This document shows, one piece after another, positions 1 through 9,240 of a stretch of DNA of 64,000 nt. Source of the stretch: Roseburia sp. AF12-17LB (GTDB taxonomy: Bacteria; Bacillota; Clostridia; Lachnospirales; Lachnospiraceae); contig NZ_QUHR01000002.1 in the NCBI RefSeq assembly GCF_003479605.1, positions 62,001-126,000 of the forward strand, given 5' to 3'. Each line of letters begins with the position of its first letter. Within the stretch, counting starts at the first letter, position 1. The notes under the pieces are model-generated. The model searched no databases, was not told the DNA's origin, and worked only from the letters and a program-made list of their open reading frames with translations. Both the position numbers and the translations under genes were made by a program.

Positions 1-291
1 AGAAAGAATCCAAAAGCAGAATTGATACCGGTAGTAGAAAAAATTGATAATCGGATTGAAAACATGGCAGGAGATACAGTAGGTAGTGATGTTGGTACCG
101 GTGGAATGACCACCAAATTAACGGCAGCAAGGATTGCAACCTTATCCGGAGCAGATATGATTATTGCCAATGCAAAGGATGTGGGAGTTCTGCATCAGAT
201 TTTCGAAGGAAAACAGGTGGGAACCTTTTTCAAAGCCAATAAAAATGATGATTTCTATATTGCAGATTATGTAGAAGAAAGCATGGAGTAA
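1..291 (+). CDS. proB: Glutamate 5-kinase, C-terminal part (5' end outside window)
   Basis: Open from the first base in frame 1 and ending in TAA at 289. The 96 visible residues match the end of ProB, which phosphorylates glutamate in the first step of proline synthesis in the cytoplasm. The run GTGGMTTKLTAARIA followed by SGADMIIANA is the conserved substrate/nucleotide-binding segment of the amino-acid-kinase fold. The protein stops soon after GTFFKAN, so it lacks the C-terminal PUA domain of the E. coli enzyme; the short form is known in Firmicutes. The N-terminal half lies upstream of the window. proA lies 0.8 kb downstream on the same strand, separated by two small genes, which supports the call. 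Confidence 0.93.
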   Translation, partial: RKNPKAELIPVVEKIDNRIENMAGDTVGSDVGTGGMTTKLTAARIATLSGADMIIANAKDVGVLHQIFEGKQVGTFFKANKNDDFYIADYVEESME

Positions 292-295
292 AAAG

Positions 296-523
296 ATGAT
301 TGAAAATACAATAGCAAGAATCAATGAATTATATCATAAATCTCAGAAAGAAGGACTGACACCGGAAGAAAAGGAAGAACAGGCAGCACTTCGCAAGGAA
401 TACATAGCAAGTGTAAAGCGGAATCTGAAGGGACAGTTAGATAATATTGATATGGTAAATGCAGATGGAACGGTAACCAATCTGGGAGAAAAATATGGAA
501 ACAAAGGCAAGCATCAGAACTAA
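296..523 (+). CDS. DUF896 family protein (YnzC/YneT-like)
   Basis: A 75-residue soluble protein starting MIENTIARINELYHKSQ and containing EGLTPEEKEEQAALRKEYI, the signature of DUF896, a two-helix family of small Firmicute proteins without an established biochemical role (B. subtilis YnzC is linked to the SOS region). A GGAG at 285-288 inside the end of proB is correctly spaced for the ATG at 296, so the gene is probably translated from the proB message. Its last 29 bases overlap the next gene in another frame. The family assignment rests on the conserved N-terminal helix pair; function is unknown. Confidence 0.85.
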   Translation: MIENTIARINELYHKSQKEGLTPEEKEEQAALRKEYIASVKRNLKGQLDNIDMVNADGTVTNLGEKYGNKGKHQN

Positions 524-1082
524 GTATAAGACACTGCGAAATGCAATGCCGGATAATATTGTAAGAGAAGAATCCCAAAGGATTTGTCAGAATATCAGTA
601 CCTGGGAAATCTTTCAGAAAGCAAAAAATTGTTTCTTTTATTATCCCCTTGGGAAAGAAGCTTCTTTATTGCCTTTTTTTAAAGAAAGTATTCAAAAAAG
701 AGCAGCTTTTCCCCGGGTACGTGGAGAAGAAATGGACTTTTGTGAAGTCAATAGTACAGATGATTTTCAGGAAGGGTATTTTCATGTGATGGAGCCAAAG
801 GATGAGATACCGGCGATGGATTTAGCAGAACTTGAGCAGGAGAAAACAATTGTATTCACACCGGGACTGGTCTTTGATATTAACGGTGGAAGAAGCGGAT
901 ATGGTAAGGGCTTTTATGATCGTTTTTTTCAGAAATATAAGAAAGTAATCCGGGTTGGAATTGCATTATCCTGTCAGCTTGCAGAACAGGTACCTATGGA
1001 GGCTTATGATATTCTGATGGATTATCTTGTAACACCGGAGAAGATTTATAAAGTAACGGATAACAGAGACGAAAATAAGTAG
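495..1082 (+). CDS. 5-formyltetrahydrofolate cyclo-ligase
   Basis: 195 residues, the usual size of the MTHFS/YgfA family, which uses ATP to convert 5-formyl-THF to 5,10-methenyl-THF and so returns stored folate to the active one-carbon pool. The diagnostic C-terminal motif GGRSGYGKGFYDR is at residues 131-143, and the N-terminal basic segment SIRTKYKTLRNAM is typical of the nucleotide-binding start. The ATG at 495 overlaps the DUF896 gene by 29 bases and has GGGAG five bases upstream. It complements the folate genes fhs and folD at 41-43.7 kb. Insertion between proB and proA is unusual and suggests a local operon merger. Confidence 0.93.
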   Translation: METKASIRTKYKTLRNAMPDNIVREESQRICQNISTWEIFQKAKNCFFYYPLGKEASLLPFFKESIQKRAAFPRVRGEEMDFCEVNSTDDFQEGYFHVMEPKDEIPAMDLAELEQEKTIVFTPGLVFDINGGRSGYGKGFYDRFFQKYKKVIRVGIALSCQLAEQVPMEAYDILMDYLVTPEKIYKVTDNRDENK

Positions 1083-1094
1083 CAGGAGGGAATT

Positions 1095-2339
1095 ATGGAA
1101 TTACAGGAATTAGGTAAGAGAGCAAAAGCAGCAGAAGTCATCATGCGGAATATGGGCATGAAAGAAAAAGAAAAGATTTTGCTTGAAGTTGCAGAACATT
1201 TAGTAGAAGATACCGATGCTATTTTAGCAGCAAACCAGAAGGATATGGATGCAGGAAGAGAAGCCGGAATGCATCAGGGACTTTTAGACCGTCTGATGTT
1301 AAATAAAGAGCGTATTGCACAGATGGCAGAAGGAATCCGCCAGGTAGCAGAATTAGAAGATCCGGTAGGAGAGGTCCTTTCCATGAAACAGCGCCCGAAT
1401 GGACTTATGATTGGAAAGAAGCGTGTACCATTAGGTGTCATTGGAATTATTTATGAATCACGTCCAAATGTAACAGCAGATGCCTTTGCTTTGTGCTTTA
1501 AAACTGGAAATACCGTGATTTTAAAAGGTGGAAGTGATGCCATTCATTCCAATATGGCAATCGTAAAGAGCATCAATGAAACTTTAAGTAATAACCAGCT
1601 GCCGGAAGGAGTGCTTTCTTTAATCGAAGATACCAGCCGGGAAACTGCTACTGCATTTATGAAAATGAATGAGTATGTGGATGTACTGATTCCAAGAGGT
1701 GGCTCCGGACTGATTCGTGCTGTGGTAGCCAATGCTACAATTCCGGTGATTGAGACCGGTACCGGTAACTGCCACATTTATGTGGATGAAACCGCAGACC
1801 TTGATATGGCGGTGAATATCATTAATAATGCCAAAACACAGCGCATCGGTGTATGTAATGCCTGTGAATCTTTAGTGCTGCATGAGAGCATCGTAGATGA
1901 ACTGATGCCACGCCTTTCTGCAAAATTATCCGAAAGCCATGTAGAAATCCGTGGGGATGAGCGGGTTCAGAAAGCTACAAAAGATGCAGTGGCTGCAACA
2001 GAAAAAGACTGGGGCACCGAATATTTGGATTATATTATTTCTGCAAAGACAGTTTCAGATATTGATGAAGCCATTACACATATCAATAAATATAATACCG
2101 GACATTCGGAAGCAATCATTACCAATAATTATGAGCATGCACAGAAGTTCTTAAATGAGATTGATGCTGCGGCTGTTTATGTAAATGCATCCACACGTTT
2201 TACCGACGGATTTGAGTTTGGCTTTGGGGCAGAGATCGGAATCAGTACCCAGAAGCTGCATGCCAGAGGACCGATGGGCTTAGAAGCACTGACGACCACC
2301 AAATATATCATTTATGGGGATGGCCAGATCAGAGAATAA
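1095..2339 (+). CDS. proA: Gamma-glutamyl phosphate reductase
   Basis: 414 residues. This is the second enzyme of proline synthesis; it reduces gamma-glutamyl phosphate to glutamate semialdehyde with NADPH. The aldehyde-dehydrogenase fold is seen from [15 protein letters not shown] (about 116-130), the glycine-rich [13 protein letters not shown], and the catalytic cysteine Cys254 in [11 protein letters not shown]. The ending [19 protein letters not shown] is highly conserved in ProA. A strong AGGAGGG lies just before the ATG. Coupled with proB upstream; the 3' end runs under the long reading of miaB. Confidence 0.97.
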   Translation: MELQELGKRAKAAEVIMRNMGMKEKEKILLEVAEHLVEDTDAILAANQKDMDAGREAGMHQGLLDRLMLNKERIAQMAEGIRQVAELEDPVGEVLSMKQRPNGLMIGKKRVPLGVIGIIYESRPNVTADAFALCFKTGNTVILKGGSDAIHSNMAIVKSINETLSNNQLPEGVLSLIEDTSRETATAFMKMNEYVDVLIPRGGSGLIRAVVANATIPVIETGTGNCHIYVDETADLDMAVNIINNAKTQRIGVCNACESLVLHESIVDELMPRLSAKLSESHVEIRGDERVQKATKDAVAATEKDWGTEYLDYIISAKTVSDIDEAITHINKYNTGHSEAIITNNYEHAQKFLNEIDAAAVYVNASTRFTDGFEFGFGAEIGISTQKLHARGPMGLEALTTTKYIIYGDGQIRE

Positions 2340-2370
2340 TAAGAAAAATATTAAGAAAACAGGAAAAGAA

Positions 2371-3810
2371 ATGAGAGAAATAGAAAAGATAAATCACACC
2401 GGTGAAGTTCCGGTAATGGAACCACAGAGACAATTTTATTTTATGGACCTTGCAAAGCAGTATGTGACGCAGATTTCCAGGAAGAAAGGCAGACCGCTTA
2501 CCTTTCATGTGACAACTTTTGGGTGCCAGATGAATGCCAGAGATTCCGAAAAGTTATGCGGAATTTTAGAGACCGTAGGTTTTGAAGAGACCGATTCCGA
2601 GGAAGCAGATTTTGTCATTTATAATACCTGTACCGTACGTGAAAATGCCAACAATAAGGTTTACGGACGTCTGGGATATTTAAGCGGCTTTAAGAAAAAG
2701 AATAAAGATATGATGATTGCATTATGCGGCTGTATGATGCAGGAACCGGAGGTTGTGGAAAAATTAAAACAGAGCTATCGTTTTGTAGACCTGGTTTTCG
2801 GAACCCATAATATCTTTAAATTTGCAGAACTTCTGGTACGCTGCTTTGAAGAGCAGAAAATGGTGATTGACATCTGGGATGATACGAAAGAAATTGTAGA
2901 AGAACTTCCGGTAGAGCGGAAATACAGCTTTAAGTCCGGTGTTAATATTATGTTTGGCTGCAATAATTTCTGCAGTTACTGTATTGTGCCATATGTAAGA
3001 GGAAGAGAACGCAGCAGAAAACCACAGGATATCATAAGAGAAATTGAAAAATTGGTAGCAGATGGTGTAGTAGAAGTTATGCTCTTAGGACAGAATGTCA
3101 ATTCCTATGGAAAGAACTTAGATACACCAGTGACCTTTGCACAGCTCTTACAGGAAGTAGAAAAGATTGAAGGTCTGGAAAGAATCCGGTTCATGACATC
3201 CCATCCAAAGGATTTATCCGATGAACTGATTGAAGTAATGAAGAATTCTAAAAAAATCTGCAGACATCTTCATTTGCCGCTTCAGTCCGGCAGTAGCAGA
3301 GTGTTAAAAGAAATGAACCGTCACTATGACAAGGAGCATTATCTTGCACTGGTTGAAAAAATCAAAAAAGCAATGCCGGATCTGGCAATTACAACCGACA
3401 TTATTGTAGGATTCCCAGGAGAAACCGAAGAAGATTTCTTAGAGACCATGGATGTGGTAAGACAGGTAGAGTATGACAGCGCGTTTACGTTTATTTATTC
3501 CAAACGTACCGGAACGCCTGCTGCCAAAATGGAAAATCAGATTCCGGAAGATGTGATAAAAGACCGTTTTGACCGGCTGTTAAAACTGGTACAGGAGATT
3601 TCCGCAAAGAAAGCCGGAGCATTAACCGGAAGCGTGCAGGATGTATTAGTTGAAGAATTAGATGAACAGCAGGAAGGTCTTGTGACCGGAAGATTATCCA
3701 ATAACTCAGTGGTACATCTGCCGGGTGATGCATCCATGATTGGAACCATCGTACCGGTACATTTAAAAGAATGCAAAGGCTTTTATTATATGGGAGAGGT
3801 TGCAGAGTAA
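2371..3810 (+). CDS. miaB: tRNA-2-methylthio-N6-dimethylallyladenosine synthase
   Basis: A radical-SAM methylthiotransferase that adds a methylthio group to i6A37 of tRNAs. From the ATG at 2371 it has 479 residues: an N-terminal UPF0004 domain with three cluster cysteines (Cys52 in TFGCQMN, Cys87 in YNTCTVREN, Cys121 in CGCMMQ), a radical-SAM domain with CxxxCxxC at Cys197, Cys201 and Cys204, and a C-terminal TRAM region. The reading frame is open from an ATG at 2314 inside proA, but that start has no evident ribosome-binding site; 2371, preceded by AGGAAAAG, is preferred with moderate confidence. miaA, which makes its substrate, is at the far end of the window. Confidence 0.95.
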   Translation: MREIEKINHTGEVPVMEPQRQFYFMDLAKQYVTQISRKKGRPLTFHVTTFGCQMNARDSEKLCGILETVGFEETDSEEADFVIYNTCTVRENANNKVYGRLGYLSGFKKKNKDMMIALCGCMMQEPEVVEKLKQSYRFVDLVFGTHNIFKFAELLVRCFEEQKMVIDIWDDTKEIVEELPVERKYSFKSGVNIMFGCNNFCSYCIVPYVRGRERSRKPQDIIREIEKLVADGVVEVMLLGQNVNSYGKNLDTPVTFAQLLQEVEKIEGLERIRFMTSHPKDLSDELIEVMKNSKKICRHLHLPLQSGSSRVLKEMNRHYDKEHYLALVEKIKKAMPDLAITTDIIVGFPGETEEDFLETMDVVRQVEYDSAFTFIYSKRTGTPAAKMENQIPEDVIKDRFDRLLKLVQEISAKKAGALTGSVQDVLVEELDEQQEGLVTGRLSNNSVVHLPGDASMIGTIVPVHLKECKGFYYMGEVAE

Positions 3811-4188
3811 ATGAACCGTCGTTTTGGAAAAAATGATATCCTGTTGCTGGGAATGCTTGCAGTAGTTATTTTAGTTTTCTATGTAGGAATGACCTCTGCA
3901 TTACAAAGCGGTGACAGTATTATCATTACGGTAAATGGCAGCGAATATGGCAGATATTCCCTGACAGAAAATAAAGAGATTCCAATTAAAATAGATGGAA
4001 AAGTTACCAATATCGTAACGATTGAAAATGGGACTGCCTATATGCTTGAGGCGGACTGCCCGGATCAGTTGTGTATGCATCAGAACGCAATTTCCAAAGA
4101 TAAAGAATCCATTATCTGTCTGCCAAACCGGGTTGTAGTAACCGTAGAAAGTGAGCAGAAAAATACATTGGATGATGTGGCAGGGTAG
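3811..4188 (+). CDS. NusG domain II-containing membrane-anchored protein
   Basis: 125 residues: one N-terminal transmembrane helix (about residues 10-30), then an extracytoplasmic beta-rich domain matching the NusG_II/DUF1312 family, with the characteristic ADCPDQLCMHQ motif and two cysteines near residues 84-89, followed by ICLPNRVVV. The ATG abuts the miaB stop codon, with GGGAGAGG inside miaB as ribosome-binding site. In other Firmicutes this family is repeatedly paired with a Gx-transporter gene, as here. Precise function is unknown; association with membrane redox or isoprenoid modules is an inference from recurrent neighbourhood only. Confidence 0.82.
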   Translation: MNRRFGKNDILLLGMLAVVILVFYVGMTSALQSGDSIIITVNGSEYGRYSLTENKEIPIKIDGKVTNIVTIENGTAYMLEADCPDQLCMHQNAISKDKESIICLPNRVVVTVESEQKNTLDDVAG

Positions 4189-4196
4189 GTGAAAGC

Positions 4197-4706
4197 ATGA
4201 AGAAAAGTGTAGCATATCTTGGCGTGTTTTTGGCACTGGCCATGATATTAAGTTATGTGGAAGCAATATTGCCCTTTGCCATTGGAATACCGGGAGTAAA
4301 GCTTGGACTTGCCAACCTTGTTACGGTGCTGATGCTGTATCTGATTGGCTGGAGAGAGGCTCTTTGTGTATCGGTGCTTCGTATTGTGCTTACCGGAATT
4401 TTATTTGGAAATTTGGTCAGCATCTGTTATGGACTTGCCGGCGGATTATTAAGCTTTGTACTTATGTTTATTCTGATTCGGATAAACCGTTTTCATGTAG
4501 TTACGGTCAGTATCTGTGGCGGAATCATACATAATATGGGACAGCTTATCGTAGCAGGATTTCTGGTAAGCTCATACTATGTCATTTACTATATGCCGGT
4601 TTTATTGATTGCAGGCTTTGTGACGGGTGCCCTGATTGGAATTGTGGCAAAGGAAGTAGGAGGAAGATTATGTATTCATATATCAAAGGCGAATTATCCG
4701 AAATAG
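4197..4706 (+). CDS. Gx transporter family membrane protein (HepS component-I-like)
   Basis: 169 mostly hydrophobic residues with about five membrane helices. The segment GIPGVKLGLANLVTVLMLYL is characteristic of the family annotated as Gx transporter or heptaprenyl-diphosphate-synthase component I, an ECF-S-like small integral membrane protein. AGGTGAAAGC precedes the ATG and the preceding gene ends eight bases upstream. The substrate is unknown. The last 37 bases overlap ruvA, so translation is probably coupled. Confidence 0.8.
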   Translation: MKKSVAYLGVFLALAMILSYVEAILPFAIGIPGVKLGLANLVTVLMLYLIGWREALCVSVLRIVLTGILFGNLVSICYGLAGGLLSFVLMFILIRINRFHVVTVSICGGIIHNMGQLIVAGFLVSSYYVIYYMPVLLIAGFVTGALIGIVAKEVGGRLCIHISKANYPK

Positions 4707-5287
4707 TGGCAGAGAATCATATTGTCGTTGAAAATGGCGGAATCGGCTATAATATTTATATTCCGGGACAGGTATTATCTCTGCTACCGGGAGTTGGCGA
4801 AGAAGTAAAAATCTATACTTATCTTTGTGTCAGAGAGGATGCATTTATTTTATATGGTTTTCTTAGTAGAGATGATTTAAATGTATTTAAATTGCTGATT
4901 GGTGTATCCGGAATCGGACCAAAGGGTGCACTGGCAATTCTTTCTGTCATGTCAACGGATGATTTGCGTTTTGCAGTATTATCTGATGATGCAAAAGCAA
5001 TTGCAAAAGCTCCGGGTGTTGGAAATAAGACGGCACAGCGGTTGATTATAGAATTAAAAGACAAGCTTAGTTTAGAGGATGCCTTTGAACAGAAATTAAG
5101 CCATACACAGGAAGCTGCTTCTGGTAACGGCTTAAAAGGAATCCGCAATGAAGCGGTAGAGGCACTGGTTTCACTGGGTTATTCTTCCACAGAGGCTTTG
5201 AAGGTTCTTCGTGATATTGAAATTACGGAAGACAGTTCGGTAGAAGATATTTTAAAACTGGCTTTGAAGCAGATGGCATTCTTATAA
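4670..5287 (+). CDS. ruvA: Holliday junction branch migration protein RuvA
   Basis: 205 residues. RuvA tetramers bind four-way DNA junctions and load the RuvB motor. Domain order is visible: N-terminal OB fold (MYSYIKGELSEI to about residue 64), the helix-hairpin-helix region with GVSGIGPKGALAILS (about 79-93) and PGVGNKTAQRLIIELKDKL (about 114-132), and a small C-terminal RuvB-contact domain ending DILKLALKQMAFL. GGAGGAAG is properly placed before the ATG at 4670, within the preceding gene. ruvB follows after 12 bases. RuvC is absent, as is normal in Firmicutes. Confidence 0.97.
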   Translation: MYSYIKGELSEIVAENHIVVENGGIGYNIYIPGQVLSLLPGVGEEVKIYTYLCVREDAFILYGFLSRDDLNVFKLLIGVSGIGPKGALAILSVMSTDDLRFAVLSDDAKAIAKAPGVGNKTAQRLIIELKDKLSLEDAFEQKLSHTQEAASGNGLKGIRNEAVEALVSLGYSSTEALKVLRDIEITEDSSVEDILKLALKQMAFL

Positions 5288-5299
5288 GAGGAGCAGAAA

Positions 5300-6292
5300 A
5301 TGGAAAAACGTGTAATTTCAACGCAGATGCAGGATGAAGATATCAAAATCGAAAAAACACTGCGTCCGATGACCTTGGATGAATATATTGGTCAGGAGAA
5401 AGCAAAAGCAAATCTTAAAGTGTATATAGAGGCTGCAAAACAGCGTGGAGAGTCCTTAGACCATGTATTGTTTTATGGTCCTCCGGGACTTGGTAAGACT
5501 ACTCTTGCCGGCATTATTGCCAATGAAATGGGCGTACATATGAAAGTCACTTCCGGTCCGGCAATTGGAAAGCCGGGAGAAATGGCAGCTATTTTGAGTA
5601 ATCTTGCAGAAGGTGACATTTTATTTGTAGATGAGATTCATCGTTTGAACCGGCAGGTAGAGGAAGTATTATATCCTGCCATGGAGGATTATGTCATTGA
5701 CATTATGGTGGGAAAAGGCGCAACTGCCCGTTCAATCCGCCTTGATTTACCGCATTTTACGCTGGTTGGTGCCACTACCAGAGCCGGACTTTTATCGGCA
5801 CCCTTAAGAGACCGTTTTGGAGTGGTACATCATCTGGAATTTTATAATGTGGAGGAACTTAAGACAATTATTGTCCATTCTGCAAAAAAGTTAGAGGTAA
5901 AGATTGATGAGGAAGGTGCAATCGAATTGGCACGCCGTTCCAGAGGAACGCCGCGTCTTGCCAACCGCCTTTTAAAGAGGGTGCGTGATTTTGCACAGGT
6001 GCAGTACAATGGTGAAATTACCAAAGAAGTAGCATCCTTTGCACTGGATTTACTGGAAGTAGACAAGATGGGATTAGACCAGAATGACAGGAACATTTTG
6101 CTTACGATTATTGAAAAATTCCAGGGTGGCCCGGTAGGGCTGGATACCCTTGCGGCAGCGATTGGGGAAGATGCCGGAACCATAGAGGATGTTTATGAAC
6201 CATATCTTGTAAAGAATGGATTTATCAACCGGACACCAAAGGGAAGGGTCGCAACAGAATTTGCATATCATCACTTTGGAATAGAGGGCTAA
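5300..6292 (+). CDS. ruvB: Holliday junction helicase RuvB
   Basis: 330 residues, AAA+ motor of the RuvAB branch-migration complex. Walker [10 protein letters not shown] is at residues 60-68, Walker B DEIHRL from Asp111, sensor 1 [18 protein letters not shown] around 156-173, and a winged-helix domain at the C terminus ([16 protein letters not shown]). AGAGGAGCAG precedes the ATG. This is the last gene of the upstream block; a new promoter candidate lies immediately after it. Confidence 0.98.
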   Translation: MEKRVISTQMQDEDIKIEKTLRPMTLDEYIGQEKAKANLKVYIEAAKQRGESLDHVLFYGPPGLGKTTLAGIIANEMGVHMKVTSGPAIGKPGEMAAILSNLAEGDILFVDEIHRLNRQVEEVLYPAMEDYVIDIMVGKGATARSIRLDLPHFTLVGATTRAGLLSAPLRDRFGVVHHLEFYNVEELKTIIVHSAKKLEVKIDEEGAIELARRSRGTPRLANRLLKRVRDFAQVQYNGEITKEVASFALDLLEVDKMGLDQNDRNILLTIIEKFQGGPVGLDTLAAAIGEDAGTIEDVYEPYLVKNGFINRTPKGRVATEFAYHHFGIEG

Positions 6293-6300
6293 GAAAATAG

Positions 6301-6329
6301 TTGTTTTTCGACAGATTTATAGCTATAAT
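6301..6329 (+). promoter_or_regulatory. Candidate sigma-A promoter for zapA
   Basis: TTGTTT at 6301-6306 and a perfect TATAAT at 6324-6329 are separated by 17 bases, in the 89-base gap between ruvB and zapA. The predicted start of transcription is about 50 bases upstream of the zapA ATG. Confidence 0.6.
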
Positions 6330-6381
6330 ATGCTATATGTAGTAGTCAGAGAATATTTTTAGGCAGATACGCAGAGAGGAA

Positions 6382-6903
6382 ATGAAAATGGCAGCAAAAA
6401 ATAATACAGAAGTGATTATTGATGGAAAAGTATATATTTTAAGTGGATATGAGAGTCAGGAGTATTTACAGAAGGTAGCAACTTATATCAATGATAAGAT
6501 TGCAGAATTTAAAATGCTGGATGAATATAAGAGAATTCCAAGTGATATGCGTTCCACATTGCTGGCATTGAACATTGCAGATGATTACTTCAAAGCGAAA
6601 AATCAGGTTGAAAAATTAGAGCAGGATTTAGAGGTAAAAGACCGTGAAATCTATGATTTAAAGCATGAACTGATTTCCAACCAGATCCGCATGGAAAGTG
6701 ATGCCAAATCTTTAAAGGAACTGGAAAAAGAAAATAAAGAGCTGCTTTTAAATAAGACCAGATTAGAAGCAACCTTAGAAGATGCTTTACTTGGTAAAGT
6801 AGATAAACTTGAAAAATCGGAAAAAACTGAAAAACCAGAGGAAAAGAAAACAGACCATACGGAAGAAAAGAAAGAGGAAAAGCCTTCCGGAAAGAAAGCG
6901 TAA
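6382..6903 (+). CDS. zapA: Cell division protein ZapA
   Basis: 173 residues. The N-terminal 100 residues fit ZapA, a Z-ring-associated protein that bundles FtsZ: a short beta-rich head (NTEVIIDGKVYILSGYES) with the QKVATYINDKIAEF helix, followed by a coiled coil from about residue 70 to 140. The tail after residue 145 is low-complexity, rich in Lys, Glu and Pro (EKSEKTEKPEEKKTDHTEEK), longer than the roughly 85-110 residues of most ZapA proteins. GAGAGGAA precedes the ATG at 6382; a second in-frame ATG lies six bases on. Tail function is unknown. Confidence 0.85.
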   Translation: MKMAAKNNTEVIIDGKVYILSGYESQEYLQKVATYINDKIAEFKMLDEYKRIPSDMRSTLLALNIADDYFKAKNQVEKLEQDLEVKDREIYDLKHELISNQIRMESDAKSLKELEKENKELLLNKTRLEATLEDALLGKVDKLEKSEKTEKPEEKKTDHTEEKKEEKPSGKKA

Positions 6904-6921
6904 TAGAGAATAAAAACTATG

Positions 6922-6955
6922 AAAGGGGGCAGACATTTATCTGTCCCTTTTGTTG
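6922..6955 (+). terminator. Hairpin between zapA and the U32 gene
   Basis: AAAGGG pairs with CCCTTT, and GCAGA with TCTGT after a one-base bulge, around a six-base loop (6922-6950), followed by a short T-containing stretch. Probably a weak, partly read-through terminator because the next gene follows within 25 bases without a clear promoter. Confidence 0.45.
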
Positions 6956-6974
6956 CCATAGGAGATGAGGAAAG

Positions 6975-9227
6975 ATGAAAGAGTTAGAACTTTTAGCACC
7001 GGCAGGTTCCTTGAAAACATTAAAGGCAGTCATTCATGCCGGAGCAGATGCCGTATATCTTGGCGGAAGTATGTTCGGTGCAAGAGCATATGCCAATAAT
7101 TTTAACGAAGAAGAATTATTAGAAGCAATCCGTTTCGGACATATTCATGGACGCAAAATTATTCTTGCGGTGAATACTCTGTTAAAAGAATATGAATTAG
7201 GACAGCTCTATGATTATCTGCACCCTTATTATGAAGCGGGATTAGATGCTGTCATCGTGCAGGATATGGGCGTTATGGAGTTTATCAAAACTCATTTTCC
7301 AAATCTTCCGATACATACCAGTACCCAGATGACCATTACCAATGTAGAGGGAGCCAGGCTTTTAAAGGAACAGGGTGTAGAGCGTGTGGTGACAGCGAGA
7401 GAAATGTCCTTAGAAGAAATTCAAAGAATCCATGATGAAGTAGGCGTGGAACTGGAAAGCTTTATTCATGGCGCATTGTGTTACTGTTATTCCGGACAGT
7501 GCCTTTTCAGTAGTATCATCGGCGGAAGAAGCGGAAACCGTGGCAGATGTGCACAGCCATGCCGCCTTTCCTATGAAGTATTGCAGGGAGAAAAGAGTCT
7601 TACCGGACATCATGCAACTCCGATTCTGAGTCTTAAGGATATGTGTACACTGCCATTTTTGTATGAACTGGCAGACCATGGGGTATATTCCTTTAAGATA
7701 GAAGGACGGATGAAGACACCGGAGTATGCTGCCGGTGTAGTAAGTATTTACCGAAAATATATGGATTCCTATCTGGATGGAAGCCGTATTCCGGTGGAGA
7801 AGAAGGATATCAGGGCACTTTTAGAACTTGGAAACCGAGGTGGCTTTACCAACGGATATTACTATCATCATAATGACAGTGATATGCTAAGCGGAGAGAG
7901 TGCTTCCCATAATAAGAGCGAAGGTGTTCTTCAGGATAACATCCGTAGAGAATATGTAGACACCGAATTAAAAGAAAAGATTAAAGGAAAGTTAATATTA
8001 AATAAAGAATGCCCTGCTAAGATAGAAGTGCAATATGGAAAAATAAAAGTTTCTTATCAGGGAGATATGGTTCTTGTAGCGCAGAATCGTCCGTTGACGG
8101 AAGAAGTTGTAACAGAAAAGATTACAAAGACTGGAAATACACCATTTGTTTTTGAAAATCTTGAAGTTACAATGGATGATGATATTTTTATGCCGGTAAA
8201 CCAGTTGAACCAGCTGCGAAGAGGTGCGTTGGAAGCATTAGAAGAAGCGTTGTTGAAACCTTATGAAAGAACGCTTCCAGAATTGGTGGAAACTTCTTCC
8301 GCTGAAACAGATAGGCAGACAACAGGAAATGTCATAAAAGAAAAGCAGATTTCCGGACAGTCATTATCACAGACTTCTGGACAACAATCCGCCGGTTCAT
8401 CCACAGAAGTCCGGGTACTGATTGAAGACGCAGAACAGCTTCCGGCAGTATTAAAAGCCGATTTCGTGGATACGGTTTATCTTGATTGTATGTTGTATAC
8501 AAGAGAAAATCTGATCCGCAAGTTAAGTGAGGATATAGACAGGGTACAGGCATCCGGTAAGAAAGCATTTTATGTATTCCCGTTTATTTTCCGGCAGCAG
8601 ACCAGTCTTTTTTATGAAAAAATCATGCCGGAGCTAAAAAAGCTTCCATTAAATGGTATTATGGTGCGGAGTCTTGATGAGATTGCGTTTATAAAGGAAT
8701 GGGGCAATGAAAACTGGCAGATGGTATCCGACAGTAATTTATATACCTATTCCAATGAAGCAGCAGAATATTTTTATCATCTTGGAATGATGCAGGATAC
8801 AATTCCGGTGGAATTGAACCGGAAGGAGATTTTAAGAAGAGAAAACAGCCGGTCTGAAATGATTATCTATGGCAGACTTCCACTTATGATAACGGCACAG
8901 TGTATTCATAAGAACACGTTGGGCTGTATGCATCAGCCTGACGTGCTGACCTTAAAAGACCGTTATTCGGTACATTTTCCGGTGAAAAATTTCTGCTCGG
9001 AATGTTATAACGTAATTTATAATTCGCTTCCGGTCTGTCTCTTTAAGGAAGACGTAACCGTGAAAAAGATTGCACCGGCTGCCGTGAGACTTTCCTTTAC
9101 GATAGAGACGGAAGAAGAGACAGAACAGATTTTAACAATTTATGGCGATATTTATAAAAATGGTGGCATTTTGGGGCAGCTGCCAATGGAATGCACCAAT
9201 GGTCATTTTAAACGAGGCGTAGAATAA
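6975..9227 (+). CDS. U32 family peptidase / RNA-hydroxylation-type protein with DUF3656-like insert
   Basis: 750 residues. The N-terminal 300 residues match the U32 family (LELLAPAGSLKTLKAVIHAGADAVYLGG; FIHGALCYCYSGQCLFSS), which includes proteins named as collagenases and, in E. coli, TrhP and RlhA, which act in tRNA or 23S rRNA hydroxylation. Conserved cysteines at 169, 176, 192 and 196 (GRCAQPC) are consistent with a bound iron-sulfur cluster. The middle and C-terminal parts resemble the DUF3656 architecture, with a Gln/Ser/Thr-rich linker around residues 440-475 and a second cysteine group near the C terminus (CIHKNTLGC, NFCSECYN). RNA modification is more likely than proteolysis, but the substrate cannot be read from the sequence. 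Confidence 0.85.
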   Translation: MKELELLAPAGSLKTLKAVIHAGADAVYLGGSMFGARAYANNFNEEELLEAIRFGHIHGRKIILAVNTLLKEYELGQLYDYLHPYYEAGLDAVIVQDMGVMEFIKTHFPNLPIHTSTQMTITNVEGARLLKEQGVERVVTAREMSLEEIQRIHDEVGVELESFIHGALCYCYSGQCLFSSIIGGRSGNRGRCAQPCRLSYEVLQGEKSLTGHHATPILSLKDMCTLPFLYELADHGVYSFKIEGRMKTPEYAAGVVSIYRKYMDSYLDGSRIPVEKKDIRALLELGNRGGFTNGYYYHHNDSDMLSGESASHNKSEGVLQDNIRREYVDTELKEKIKGKLILNKECPAKIEVQYGKIKVSYQGDMVLVAQNRPLTEEVVTEKITKTGNTPFVFENLEVTMDDDIFMPVNQLNQLRRGALEALEEALLKPYERTLPELVETSSAETDRQTTGNVIKEKQISGQSLSQTSGQQSAGSSTEVRVLIEDAEQLPAVLKADFVDTVYLDCMLYTRENLIRKLSEDIDRVQASGKKAFYVFPFIFRQQTSLFYEKIMPELKKLPLNGIMVRSLDEIAFIKEWGNENWQMVSDSNLYTYSNEAAEYFYHLGMMQDTIPVELNRKEILRRENSRSEMIIYGRLPLMITAQCIHKNTLGCMHQPDVLTLKDRYSVHFPVKNFCSECYNVIYNSLPVCLFKEDVTVKKIAPAAVRLSFTIETEEETEQILTIYGDIYKNGGILGQLPMECTNGHFKRGVE

Positions 9228-9240
9228 AGCAGAGGTATTT

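Noticed and set aside
6651..6959. 102-codon reverse ORF, Ser/Phe-rich
   Set aside because: It mirrors the Lys/Glu-rich coding tail of zapA; no start signal or family.
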